DNA of 64,000 bases. It comes from Ipomoea triloba (lineage: Eukaryota; Streptophyta; Magnoliopsida; Solanales; Convolvulaceae). The position numbers were made by a program, and so were the translations under genes. The notes below the pieces were generated by a model. That model had not been told where the DNA came from and did no database searches. It saw nothing but the letters and a program-made list of their open reading frames with translations. The stretch covers positions 17,511,631 to 17,575,630 of the forward strand of contig NC_044927.1 in NCBI RefSeq assembly GCF_003576645.1. Direction: 5' to 3'. This document shows positions 21,768 to 32,965 of the stretch, in pieces (within the stretch, counting starts at the first letter, position 1; each line of letters opens with the position of its first letter).

Positions 21768-23084
21768 TGATGTTGTATATAAGGTGTGAGTGAATGTGGA
21801 GGGTGGTAAAACGAAGAGTCATGAACTCCCCGAGTGTCGTGTCTCTCGCGGATGGCAAATTGAAGAATATACGGGTTTCCTATCTTGAGTTGTTTGGATA
21901 ACAAGAAAGTTGAACATTTAGATGTTGATGAATTGAAATAGAAAGGGTGTAAAGATTGATAAGATTTAAGGTAAGTAAATGTAAAGAAAAGCGGATGGGG
22001 GCTAGAGTATCGTGGAGATTGGTTCGAGGCGTAAAGTAGAGTATTGATTTCCATTGAGTCATGGTTGAAGGAGCTTGGAACGTTGTCCTGAGTGGCGTCA
22101 CACTCAAGCTCCCAATCCTCAGTCGGTTGGGGAATTTTGTCAAACACTTTGTCTACAAGTTCCATCCGGATCTCATCTTCTTAGATTGAGAGCGGGAGAT
22201 GTGGGTAGTGGGCTACATCTCTTTGCGATATCTCGCCAAAGAGATGATCCTATACTCTTGAAGAGATCGGGGCCCTCGATCTAACAAGATCATACAAAAC
22301 ATACACACAATTTCAACATTCCCTAAAGAAATCAAACTCATTCATCAAATTAGATCATGAATACCAAATCTCCATTCTACCTAGCCCCTATCCTAGGGAT
22401 TAGCCCTTCATAGGCCTTAACAACATCATCTCGTTCAAATAGAAAAGCATATTTACAATATCAAGATAAAAAGCAAATAACTTTAAGGAAAAGGAAAAGC
22501 AAGAGAAATCCAAAGAGAAAGCAAGTTTTAATGAAATAGTTTACCCAAAGGATCTCAAGGCTATGGAGATCCAAGTTCTCTTCTCCAAGGAGCTCTCCCT
22601 CTTCTTCCTAATCCTATCTAACCCTAACCTAAAGTGAGAAGTGAAAAATTGACAAAAGACTCCTTCCTCCTAGCTGAAATGTCCCTTAAATACTAAAACA
22701 TCGCGTAGGATTCTGGTGCCTGTCCACGCCTGCTCACACGCGTGTGGACTGGCGTGGACGGTTACTGGAATAATTCCACGCCAGCTCACACGCGTGGTGG
22801 TGCTCGTGGGCGCGGGTTCTTCTGTTTTCGTCTTCTTTGTTGTTTCCGGTTTGGTCTTTGCGTGTCCCCGTGTGGATTCGTTCTTTTTTTCCTTGGTTTA
22901 TGCTCTCTTTGGTTGATCTCAGCCTTCATTCCTGTGGGAATCCTTCAAAACACTCCACACAAAACTCATTTGCAATTTGTTAGTAAAATAACACGAAAAC
23001 GCATAATTGCATTCTCTAAGACTTGTTTTGGCAAGAAATCAACTTAATTAGTTCTAGATAATTAGGTACTTTTGGCGTCTATCA
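21768..23084 (-). repeat. 5' LTR of Athila element 2
   Basis: 1317 bp, TGATGTTG...CTATCA, near-identical to 13953-15272; includes the CACGCG module at 22718-22807. Confidence 0.9.
22718..22807. repeat. Palindromic CACGCG module, copy 5 (other LTR of element 2)
   Basis: Same sequence as the copy at 14905-15000, as expected for paired LTRs. Confidence 0.7.
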
Positions 23085-23089
23085 AATTT
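23085..23089. repeat. Target-site duplication, right copy (element 2)
   Basis: AATTT directly after the LTR CA; matches 13948-13952. Confidence 0.85.
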
Positions 23090-23813
23090 TCACTCAATTT
23101 TATTTTCAGATTTCAAGTTCAATAAGAGTACGAAATACAAAAAAAATCCGATAAAAAACACGAACATAACTATTTGTTTTGGATTTCTAAATTTGGCTGC
23201 GCAAAATTGGAAAATTTCAGGCAGTGATTATTAATCAATTTACTGGTATTGAACAGCAAGGAATTAATCAATGAAATTTAATAGGGAGATAGAAGACTCA
23301 TTAAGGATTATTGAAAAATTATGAAACTTGTTTTTGGAACGAGTTTTGACAGATAAATAGCTAACTCACAAAACAGGCAGTGGCAACAATTGAAACAAAG
23401 ACAGACTGCAAAGAAAAATGAATTAGTTTAGTATGGTAGATAGTAAATTAGGAAATATGAATATTACGTACGGTTAGAACTGAAAAGTATTCAGTTCCGG
23501 GGCCGAGGCGTTAATATCCAAGAAGATAATTTTTGAGTCATTGATTTCGAATGGTAATTTCTTAGAGGTTAAATTAACCATTTGAATGATGAGTTGATAT
23601 GTACGAATCGCTGTTTTAATAATTCGGTTGGATTTTGTACAAATCGTTGCTTAACGATTCGGTGGATTCTATTGAAGAATTTAAATCAAAAAATCGGGTA
23701 GATATATGTTCGTCCTCGGATGAAGGAATTAACAAATCGGTAAAATGATTTGTTGCATATTTCGTTGTATGATTCATGATTCGTTGGCTTGGTTTGGCTG
23801 CATGCATGAAGTG

Positions 23814-23815
<2 letters not shown>
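23090..23815. other. Non-coding stretch right of Athila element 2
   Basis: AT-rich. Repeated aatcg-type words (cgaatcgctg, aaatcgttgc, gattcggtgg) occur at 23605-23670. No gene recognised. It was contiguous with 13478-13952 before the insertion. Confidence 0.45.

Positions 23816-23850
<35 letters not shown>
23816..23850. repeat. (TA)n microsatellite
   Basis: About 35 bp of alternating TA. It is followed at 23851 by ccgtgaccagtagcttgac, which recurs at about 23982 as aaccagtagcttgac; ctggtcacgg at about 23972 is its inverted partner. Confidence 0.95.
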
Positions 23851-23852
<2 letters not shown>

Positions 23853-24126
23853 GTGACCAGTAGCTTGACGAGTGTTGATCAGAAAGTGGTCAGGAAGTCA
23901 AGGTGGAGGTCACGTCGTGATCTCCACAGTGACCTCCCTGACCAGTTTGCGGATTCCAGTTCTCACTCTGCTGGTCACGGTGTAACCAGTAGCTTGACAT
24001 CCTCCCGGTGGCACGGTTTGACTTAACTCCTTGCTCCGTTGCTCCGTGAAATACGCTTCGTTCTTGCACCCGATTTTAAAAAAGTTCGTCATCTACAATT
24101 AAAAAAATAAGGCTCTGGAAGGCCCA

Positions 24127-24389
24127 ACAATGTGCACTGTATGACATAAAAATGCGCACTGGATGAAGGAACAATGTACACTAAAAGAAGGAAGAATGTG
24201 CACTGTATGGCATAACAATGTGCACTGGAAGAAGGAAAAACGTGCACTATATGGCATAATAACGTGCACTGGAAGAAGGAACAATGTGCACTGTATGCCA
24301 TAACAATGTGCACTAGAAGAATGGAAAATGTGCACTGTATGACATAAAAATATGCACTGAAAGAAGGAAAAATGTGCACTGGAAGGCAA
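24127..24389. repeat. Degenerate ~43-bp tandem repeat rich in GTGCAC
   Basis: About six alternating units combine aatgtgcactgtatgg-cataa with caatgtgcactggaagaagg. Both strands show long artefactual frames because the unit length is close to a multiple of 3. Not a gene. Confidence 0.85.
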
Positions 24390-24531
24390 AAAAAATTAAC
24401 TTACACAAAATTACAATAATGCCACTGTGTTTTTTTAAAAAAAAATCTCCAATTTGGACCCTTGATCTGGACTCAATCTACGGATATAATTTCATCCTAT
24501 TTCTCACCTAAGGCAACTGTTTCACATGATC

Positions 24532-24534
<3 letters not shown>

Positions 24535-24566
<32 letters not shown>
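24535..24566. repeat. (TA)n microsatellite
   Basis: Alternating TA immediately left of the duplicated block at 24563. Confidence 0.9.
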
Positions 24567-24569
<3 letters not shown>

Positions 24570-24855
24570 CTTTATATTTTTTCACATGTAGTAATTAACC
24601 TGCGAAGGTACATATCTTATGAAATATGTATATTCTATACATGATTCAAGTAATATTATTTTCATGGCTGATATATTATTTAAGATATATCTTGTGAAAG
24701 TTGAGTTTNTATATTACTTTATATTTTTTCACATGTAGTAATTAACCTGCGAAGGTACATATCTTATGAAATATGTATATTCTATACATGATTCAAGTAA
24801 TATTATTTTCATGGCTGATATATTATTTAAGATATATCTTGTGAAAGTTGAGTTT
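24563..24855. repeat. 146-bp perfect duplication around a single N
   Basis: 24563-24708 and 24710-24855 are identical as far as I can read, and the only base between is the N at 24709. The pattern fits two contig ends that overlap but were joined through a gap character. Confidence 0.9.
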
Positions 24856-25302
24856 TTAAACTACTAAAACATTCATGTAACCACTCCTAACAGTTAAAAT
24901 ATTTTATATACGCATTTTAAAGAGACATCTTAAAGGATATACAATTAACAAGTAATTGGCAGGCAATCAACTGGCATTACACCAAAATATTTCAAAGTCC
25001 TACAATTCTACAAGAAATTCTTAAACAAAGCAACTTAAGAATTTCATTTATCTTCTTGTATCCCATAAGATTAAATCTTGAACCTTGTTACTTTTACTGA
25101 GGGAGATTTAAAACTTATAGGAAAGTGATTACACTCCTGAACATATCTTATGATCCGATTTTGTTCCCTTAGCTTGTTTTTCTGTATGTTTGTTGTATCT
25201 CAATTTTAATACAGAACACCAGCATTTTTTCCAATAATCTATAAGCTTTAAATTTTCTAAACCTATGATCATTTATCTTGTCTTGAAAGTTCCGAAGACA
25301 AG
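24856..25302. other. AT-rich non-coding stretch
   Basis: No ORF, repeat or known motif that I can support. Confidence 0.4.
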
Positions 25303-25730
25303 ATGTCAGGCGTTAAGGAACAGTTTCCCATCACAAAAATATTTCAGAATGAGAATTTCGAATTTGACGGTAAAGATGACAGAAATCACTTTTGGTCTGT
25401 AATTTTAATATACAAGAAGATTTCCATGTGGATTTTTGCATAGTGTCGTGACATGTATTATGAATGTTGTGCAAGTTGCTTTAAATGCATGTTGTACAGT
25501 TTCATTTTCATCTTGATTCAGAATCATGGGGTATCAAGTTATGCTAAGATGATTAGTGAGATGTATAAAACTGGTTTCATTGAAATAAATCATGTTGATA
25601 GCCATGATTTATTTGACACACGAAGTTATGTATTTCCCTATGGAGGATGTACTATATTGATGCATCAAAGGCCGGAAGAGATAAAGTATAAAAGCAGATA
25701 TAAGTTGGAGGATGTAATCGGTACGGTAAT
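25303..25730 (+). pseudogene. Unidentified coding-like remnant
   Basis: An ATG at 25303 opens 46 codons (including NFEFDGKDDRNHFWSV) to a TAG at 25441-25443. The same frame resumes at 25453 and contains YAKMISEMYKTGFIEIN and MHQRPEEIKYKSRYKLED before running into a (TA)n repeat. The shared frame across one stop and non-repetitive composition suggest an old gene fragment. I do not recognise the family. It may equally be chance. Confidence 0.2.
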
Positions 25731-25755
25731 TTTTATTTGTCTCGGCCTCAACATG

Positions 25756-25759
<4 letters not shown>

Positions 25760-25833
<74 letters not shown>

Positions 25834-25858
25834 TTATTTATTTATTTATTTATTTATT
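25760..25858. repeat. (TA)n followed by (TTTA)n microsatellite
   Basis: About 68 bp of TA then about 30 bp of TTTA. Confidence 0.95.
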
Positions 25859-25879
25859 GAGGGATCCTATGATATCACC

Positions 25880-26099
25880 TATTTAGGTGAGATTGTGAGA
25901 TCAAATCTTGTGCATCAATCTAATAAATTTTAATGGTCTAGATTGATTGACACACTCATCACTCCGTTCGCAGACATTTAATCACCATTTGCACACACTT
26001 GAACTTAGAATCTTAATCAATCTAGACCATTAAAATATTATGAGATCAAATCTTGTACATCAATCTAAAAAATTTTAATGGTCTAGATTGATTGACACT
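25880..26099. repeat. Direct and inverted repeat cluster
   Basis: A block reading tgagatcaaatcttgt-catcaatctaa, then ttttaatggtctagattgat and tgacac occurs at about 25890-25954 and again at 26040-26098. Between them lies the inverted piece atcaatctagaccattaaaa (about 26016-26036). This looks like a folded-back or duplicated MITE remnant; no clear target duplication. Confidence 0.7.
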
Positions 26100-27343
26100 T
26101 ATGTGCACAAAAATAGACACGGTGTGCACAACAGGATAGGACCATGTGCGACAAAGACGAATTTTACACTACGTGAAACGTGTGTGCATGTCGCTGACCA
26201 TCTGTGTCTTTCCCTTGTGCCAGGCAATTTTTGTGAGTGTGCACTGGATCAGTTATAAGCAACTATGCATATCAGTACAACTGCGTGTGCACACCACTGT
26301 ATTTCACTGTGTACTAAAAAATATACCTGTGTGCACCCCTTACAATTACCTTGTGCATTGTGCATACTCTACCAACTTACAAACTAACATAGACCCAACC
26401 ACCCAGTTAGCAAAAACACTGCACATATTATCATCAAATAAGATTGGCATCCAATTCTCATTCTTGAGTCAAACCCAATGTTAACATCTATATCAATAAA
26501 GAACTTCAATGTCCTGCAAATTTATGAACAACTTTGTGGAAGCAAGCTTTGTTAACCCTATAATAGATTCCTTCCGTTTAGATAACTTAGTAGCTTTCTG
26601 CATTCAAAAAATTAAAGGCAAACAAGCAAAATAAATATAAGAATGGGGCATCAATATTTCACTAACACTAAATTAAGGAAAAAGTATCAATACTAAAAAA
26701 ATAACTTTTAGTCAAGTAATAGATATTCAAAAGTTGCTAAAAAACACCATGGATAGCAACAGAGCACCTATCACTCCTTCCCAAAACCCAGACTTCTCAA
26801 GGTGAGTCAAAATATCAATAGGATCCTTCATTCCCCATCAATAATAAAATACATATGTGCATATTGTACAGATTCCAATTGCAACTGAATCCTTATAAAA
26901 TTGATGCCTATTTTGGGTTGCAGTTCTACCACCAACAAAGCAACCTAAAACGTGTTTTTTTTTTCACAAATTACCTCTACTTTCCGTTCGACTTCTCATC
27001 CATCTTTGTTGCTTTTCTCTTTACCTCGAACCAGCCATATCTCAACGGAGGTATCGATTCACTCCGCCGCCTATGCAATTCAATCGTCCCTGCGGTTCCA
27101 ATTCTAACGCTTGCTGTGCATGGAGTGGGAAGAGTGAATGTTGGGAATTACCTAAGTGTTCGATCTTATCATGCACAATCTTTTACATATTTTCCCTTGG
27201 ATTGCCTATTACCATCCTACGTCTGCCTATTTTTAAGGAGTCACATTAAAATCCTATCATCAAATCTCAACCATTCATCTGTTTTATCCTGTGGTCACGA
27301 TTTTGTCTTATTTCTCATCTGGATGGGTTGTCTCATGTGAAGT

Positions 27344-27399
<56 letters not shown>

Positions 27400-28337
27400 T
27401 AAAAGCATAAAGAACTGACAAAAAAAAAAGAATTGTACATGTATTGTAGTTGTAAACAACATCATTTCTTCTTGAACCCATTACAAATAACAACCACCTC
27501 TACGAATTTATGTTAAACACTATTGTAGGGTTATGATTCTTGGTTGAAATACAAATGATTTCTCAAATTTTTAATTTATGGATTTTGCGATTAGGGTTAG
27601 ATTTGGACACTTGAGAAGGCAAATAAAGTGAAATTACATTTCTGTCCTCAGTTTTAATGTCTAAGAAACGATAGTTTGTACCTATCTAAGACAATTTTGG
27701 GTAAAAATTGCATAGTTAGGGATTAAATTGGACAACTTTGATAGTCGATGATCAAAGTGGTGAAATCCTAATAGTTGAGGAACCAAATCGAGTATTAACT
27801 CTTATTATTATTATAAAAAATAATATTTTAATTTTCAAGAAAATGAACCAAATAAAAAAATGCAATTTCTTAAATTTCAACCAAACAGGAAAAAAAAACC
27901 AGTTTTCTAACCTTTAGTCAAACACCAAAAAATTATTGAATATCGAATATGTGAGTTCCTTAAGATCAACCATATTTGTGGTTTTTTGATTTTTTTTTAT
28001 GGGGAAAAAAAACTAAAGAGGGATTTTTGAACAAATGGGAAGATGAGTTTTTTTTTGGGATTTTTATTCATTCAAATTTAAGTTTTTTGTGGCCCACGCT
28101 TGGACAAACTGAAGCGTATGTCACATGTTTTGAGCACTCCTGCGCCCAGCATGGCGCGTGCAGTGCATGTGCCATGCTCCATTTGACTTTTTTTTTGTCA
28201 GATTTGTTTTTTTTTTTTTACTTTTCTTTTTCTCCCATTCTTTTTCACCCATTTCCAACTCCAAAAAAACTAACTAAACTAATGAGCTGAGGTTGCTCTA
28301 AACAATTTTATAAAATCACCAACTTGATTTATGCCTC
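26100..28337. other. Intergenic stretch without a recognised gene
   Basis: 26100-26370 is rich in GTGCAC/TGTGCA words. A (TA)n tract lies at 27346-27394. Long frames at 26146-26484, 26855-27340 and 27976-28290 have no recognisable domain and include low-complexity Phe/Ser runs; I do not call them genes. Confidence 0.5.
27346..27394. repeat. (TA)n microsatellite
   Basis: About 49 bp of alternating TA. Confidence 0.95.
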
Positions 28338-28922
28338 TTATCCTACATCAAAGATGTGCTTTATGCAAGTTTGGAAGATTGAGTGTATATTGAAAAATAG
28401 TTTGAATAATGTAGAATCATTAATAAGTGACATGTGTAGAAGGATGTTGGGAAAATTTGAGAAACATTGAAGTGAATATAGTGTGGTGCTTTCTTTTAGG
28501 GTTCTCATTGACCCGCGATTAAAGCTTACCATGTTGGAGCGTTTGTATGATAAAGTTAAGGAGGATCCAATTAAATGTCAAGAGAAAATGCCAATTTAGA
28601 AAAGAAAGATGTACAAGCCTTTTGATTCACTTCCAGACTCTTCTCATTAGAGTTCTTCACTTCCAAATTCTCCCATGTCATACATTCAAGAATGCAAAGT
28701 GAAGTACGGTATAAAATAAGGGGAAATGACTTTTTTATATGAGTATTCAAACTCTTTATATATTAATAATCTTGTTATCTAATCATTCTAATTTGCTTAT
28801 AGAATATTATCTCTTTCTAATTTGCTTATATAGTGTTATAATATACTTTACATGTTGGATATTAAAGATCTTAGTAACCAACTTATTAGAATTGTTGAAA
28901 ATTTTGAATTAGATCGCTATTT
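28338..28922 (+). pseudogene. hAT-type transposase remnant, first part
   Basis: Conceptual translation with stops shows SDMCRRMLGKFEKH, then LIDPRLKLTMLERLYDKVKE, and further on YIQECKVKYG. The last part before the break is IRIVENFELDRYF. These resemble the middle and C-terminal parts of plant hAT transposases (the DPR-K motif and the E-L-D-R-Y-L dimerisation start). Several stop codons show decay. The frame is interrupted at 28922 by an insertion and resumes at 31707. Confidence 0.5.
28908..28922 (+). repeat. 15-bp target duplication, left copy
   Basis: ATTAGATCGCTATTT is repeated exactly at 31692-31706. Confidence 0.85.
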
Positions 28923-28947
28923 CTTTTTGGAATACAAAAGGAGGGGG

Positions 28948-28952
28948 GAAAC
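28948..28952. repeat. Target duplication of the solo LTR, left copy
   Basis: GAAAC; repeated at 31571-31575. Confidence 0.85.
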
Positions 28953-31570
28953 TGTAACACCCCAATTTTCAACTCTTACATTTATTACAAATCAGTATTC
29001 ATATGCTGCGGAAGTTTACATCTTATCAGCAGAAAACCGGGTGTCACCGCCACACCTAGAGTGAATTCTATCACCTCTTTGATAAAACTCCACTCTAAGT
29101 GCTAAGGCTAAACTTACAACATCAACATCAACATACAACATCGAAACACAACATCAATATCAAACTTATACATAAGGAAGTCATTCTTCCAGAGTATCTA
29201 TTCTAAGATAGAGTAAACTTCAACCTGCACTTCCCTTCGATTTAGCTCATCGGCTACAGGGCTCAACACTAATCTGCAACTGATAAGAACACATTGAAGT
29301 GTAGTTAGCGCGATGGCTAAGTAAGGAAATCCATTTGTCACTTAAAAGTAGACAAAGGTTTGAAAACATTTAGTGAAACAACATCCACTCGTCTCGTAAG
29401 ACAAAATCATTTCTTTCTCAAAGACGTTACAAAATAACTCTTTTCTCGTCTTTAAAACTTCCTTAGTTTCATATAGTAAGAGTGAGGCCTACAACCTCGG
29501 GCCATGGCACTCCAGCCCTCCCGTAGGTTCCTCCCTTATCCCAACCCCGAGCTGTGGCACTCAAGCCTTCCCGTGGGCACCTCTCCTTATTCCAACATGA
29601 CGACATAACGGCGAATAGACTTCGCTCTAACAATATAATGACCACTGGGCCATGGGCACTTAAAGCCACCCGTGGGTCAATCAAGGTCCTCCTCACTTAC
29701 TTTAGAAACTACGGTTTTGAAAACGTTATCCTTCCTTCAGTTTTCTTACAACAAATCATCTCATTTGGACATATTTCACAAATGAGTCCAATACTTGAAA
29801 TCGGCTACTTCATTAGCTTCTGAAGGATTTTCAAACATCATTTTCTCAAACAATAAGGTTTTGACAACCTTTATACCAAAATAGCATACGTCTTTCAACG
29901 TAAGTTTTCATAAACATTTTTGGATACACTTCCTATGTCCATCTCACACTTTAAAACAACCAGCATCCTCAACTATCGTCCCCACCATTAACTAATAATA
30001 GATAGCTGTCCTTGTCATTATTTCCATTGACAACTTCCACCATGATCAACACCATTAGATCATAACGTGAGGATATCGTACATCCAAACATATATAAATT
30101 CTAATAGGTAAGGTCATTGCCTAACCATAACCTAAAAATCATGAGATTATCATTTAATCTCCATCATTAATCCACGTCCTTAGCATCACCTAATCACCAT
30201 TAACTCACTAACTACCTCACAATTATCATTAACACATCCATAATCATACTAAGCTTAATTCAGAAAATTTCAGCTTGGCGTAGTCCGAAAGATTGAGCCG
30301 GTAAAAATAGTTCCCGAACTCTTTTTCACTTGAAATGTTTATGGTAGAACCCCAACTCATAGTACTTGATGTCCGTAAAAAGTTTTGGTCATTTTGGTCC
30401 GCGAATAAACACAGAAAATTCCATCTTTGCCCTTGGCAGTGTGCTGTCCGGAAATTTTGTGTCTCTCTCTGGACCAGTTTTGGGAAAAATTCCCGAAAAC
30501 CATACTTATACTACTCCGATCATTATGAAATTTTATATGCGGGTTCTACACTTATAGAACTACATGTCTAAAAAAATAGGATCAAAATACCTTACCAATT
30601 TTTCCCAATAAATCTCGGAAGTTACTGCCAGAATTTACCCTGATTTCCTTTCACTATTTTCACAAGTATAAGCCTATATGGACATAAATACAACATATAC
30701 AAGCATATCCAAGCTATGAACATGTATACAAAAATATTCTCAAAGCTCTAAAAACACCATATTTCAACCAAATAATCAATTATCTAATTTCAAGTGACTA
30801 AACCAACTTAAGGGAATTCCTTACCTCGACCGGTGTTTCTAATCCTCGTAGAAGACTTTTGGAGTTGATTCCTCCAATTTCACCTTAAAATCCTAGGATC
30901 AAAATCAACACCATAACACAATATTTTAAGAAACTAAGCTTAGATTCAAGATCTAGGAAGGGATATAAAGCTTTTTACCGAATAAAATCGAAGTCTTACC
31001 GAACAAAATTGACACTTGAGAAGGATTTTGGCTATGGAAATTGATGGAAGAAAATGGTGAAGAAGATGAAGAATGTCTCTCAGCTGAAGAAAAAGAAATA
31101 TTGATCCAATTATGGGATAAGATTGGGGAAAAAAAATAATAAAAATAAAAATATCTCAACTTGGACTGGTAAGGGTCAAAATAGATAAAGTTTCGGTGGA
31201 AAATAATCCAGGTAGAAGAATTTCCGAAACTAAAAATTTATTCCAGACTAACCCTCAAAATTGGGCTAGGTTCGGTACACCGCGAAATTTAGCAATGTAC
31301 GATCAAAATAAATTTTCGCTGCTATGAGCTGATTTAATTAAATAGGAAATTCAAGAATAATAGTATGGTGTCTAATAATTCATTTCCTAGGACAAACGGG
31401 TCCGAACACCAGCTCCTAAAATTTTTACGGTTCGTGACCGGTACGTAGGTTCGCAGCTTAATAACAACTATACTCACTTATAAAAATTCTTTTGAAATAT
31501 CTGAAGATCATAACTTAGGAATGTCAACGCCTTAGGATAGAATAATGTTAGGAAAATACGGGGTATTACA
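28953..31570 (-). repeat. Solo LTR of a Tekay/Del-like Ty3/gypsy family (2618 bp)
   Basis: Ends are TGTAACACCCC and GGGGTATTACA, flanked by the perfect duplication GAAAC/GAAAC. The left end read on the minus strand resembles the 3' part of the LTR at 31818-33736 (both have caaagaggtgatagaattca next to a ctctaggtgtggcgg block), so this copy is reversed. No internal element sequence is present, as after LTR-LTR recombination. No gene inside. Confidence 0.88.
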
Positions 31571-31575
31571 GAAAC
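31571..31575. repeat. Target duplication of the solo LTR, right copy
   Basis: GAAAC directly after GGTATTACA. Confidence 0.85.
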
Positions 31576-31691
31576 CCAGGCTGAAAAAAGCAAAAAAGAG
31601 AGACAACAGCCTACGCCGTCTCATAAATGAGACGCGGAACCACAACCCCTAGCTGGTCATTGCTAACTAATGTTTCGCAGCCCGTCGGGGT

Positions 31692-31706
31692 ATTAGATCG
31701 CTATTT
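31692..31706 (+). repeat. 15-bp target duplication, right copy
   Basis: ATTAGATCGCTATTT; see 28908-28922. Confidence 0.85.
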
Positions 31707-31806
31707 AGATGAGCAATTTTATGAATTAGCGTATCATGAGGATTCATATGTCCTGGATTATATTATTAGAAGGGTCTTGTGCATATATATTGAATCTGGC
31801 ATGTGA
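31707..31806 (+). pseudogene. hAT-type transposase remnant, C-terminal part
   Basis: The frame continues the ELDRY codons of the first part with LDEQFYELAYHEDSYVLDYI and stops at TGA 31804-31806. The D/E-rich stretch followed by Y-V-L-D-Y resembles the hAT C-terminal dimerisation region, where W residues are usual. It is short and decayed. Confidence 0.5.
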
Positions 31807-32460
31807 TGTATATATGTATATATGTATAAGTAATATGAGAGGTTATATGTTATATATACATATGTATATGTTGTATGTCATGAACATGTGAAATGTGACA
31901 TTGACAAGGTTATGATAGTTATACTTAATCACCTCGGTGAATGGTAATTAGTATACTATCAAAGTGTTTGAAAAGGAAAAGGAAACTTTTGGACTTGGTA
32001 AAGGAGGTGGATTGATTTCAAGTATGAGGCTTGAATATGAAGTATATCCAAAAATGTCTTTTTGTTCAAGGAAAGAAAGAATGTTTTGAAAACCTTAGTT
32101 TCTGAGTAAGTTGAGGAGGACCTTGATTGACCTACGGGTGGCTTTAAGTGCCCTTGCCCAATGGTTGTTATGGTGTATGATCATCCATACTGTGGGCGAA
32201 GTCTATTCGCCGAGTACTATATAACTCGTTAGGATGACGTATTCCTGCGGGGGTGTGCACACTTATAGTTACTCTATGAAGTCCGGGTAGGTGTCGTTTT
32301 TATGGACCTAGTAGGGCCAGCTAGGAATCATTCTAACGAACCTTACGTCCAGGGGATCAGTATTAGACCGGGGGATAACCACTGAACCCGAGTTCGATGA
32401 TCCAAGTGGTCAGAGAGGGAGTTAAGCAGAATACTCCAAAGGCCTCACGCTTTCTAAGAA

Positions 32461-32622
32461 GAAACTAAATGGACTTCTGATATGAGAATATGTTTTCTAC
32501 AAAGAAACTAAGTGGACTTTTGATATGAGAATGTGCTTTCTACAAAGAAACAAAGTGGACTTTGGATATGAGAATGTGCTTTCTACAAAGAAACTAAGTG
32601 GACTTTTGATATAAGAATGTAG
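32461..32622 (+). repeat. 43-bp minisatellite in the LTR, about 4 copies
   Basis: The unit contains gaaactaagtggacttttga and tatgagaatgtgctttctac. The partner LTR has the same array at about 37340-37493 with a partly deleted second unit. Confidence 0.9.
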
Positions 32623-32965
32623 TTACTCTATACTCTATAGCTACGATGAAAGGAGATGTGATGAAAGTTTAAGCACCAAGGGAAGTTGGTGAGCCCTCGC
32701 TGAGGCGAAAGTTGGTGGAAAGTTCCTTGTGAGGAAAATTTCAAATAATCTGATTGAAATCAAAATGTAAAATCCATGATTTTTCACTATTTGTTGATTT
32801 GCTTGATAATTGTTATAACTTGTTGCAGGTAGAGTCTCAGCCTATGAGCTAAGTATTAAAGTATTCAAATATCTATTTTCTAAAACCTTTATTTAGTTTT
32901 GGGTGACCTATGAATCTCCTTACTTAGCCGTCGTGCTAACTACACTTCATTGTGTTTCATAACAG

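Larger units (their letters stand above)
13953..23084 (-). mobile_element. Athila-type Ty3/gypsy element 2, complete ends (9132 bp)
   Basis: LTRs of 1320 bp (13953-15272) and 1317 bp (21768-23084) both run TGATGTTG...GTCTATCA and are flanked by the 5-bp duplication AATTT. A tRNA-Asp-type primer site (21747-21764) puts the 5' LTR on the right, so genes read on the minus strand. Gag/protease (19502-21544) is followed by RT, RNase H and integrase (16773-19498), the Ty3/gypsy order. Pol is broken by several frameshifts and stops. A 1.5-kb non-coding region precedes the left LTR; no ATHILA ORF is present. Confidence 0.9.
28923..31691 (-). mobile_element. Short SINE-like insertion (about 146 bp) split by a solo LTR
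   Basis: Excluding the LTR (28953-31570) and its 5-bp duplication, about 146 bp remain between 15-bp direct repeats. A duplication that long is typical of LINE-mechanism retroposition. The insert contains a hairpin (cgtctcat/atgagacg). On the minus strand it ends toward 28923 in an A-rich ATTCCAAAAAG. I cannot confirm A and B box promoter motifs, so SINE is an inference. Confidence 0.45.

Noticed and set aside
24089..24389. Two overlapping 96-codon minus-strand frames with repeated Cys/His residues
   Set aside because: They follow a tandem repeat and have no start context or known domain; the Cys/His pattern is a repeat artefact, not zinc fingers.
24127..24389. CRISPR-like array
   Set aside because: Plant nuclear context, units are contiguous and degenerate with no unique spacers; it is a tandem repeat.
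26855..27340. 161-codon plus-strand frame
   Set aside because: No recognisable domain, Phe/Leu/Ser-rich composition typical of AT-rich chance frames, and it ends near a (TA)n tract.
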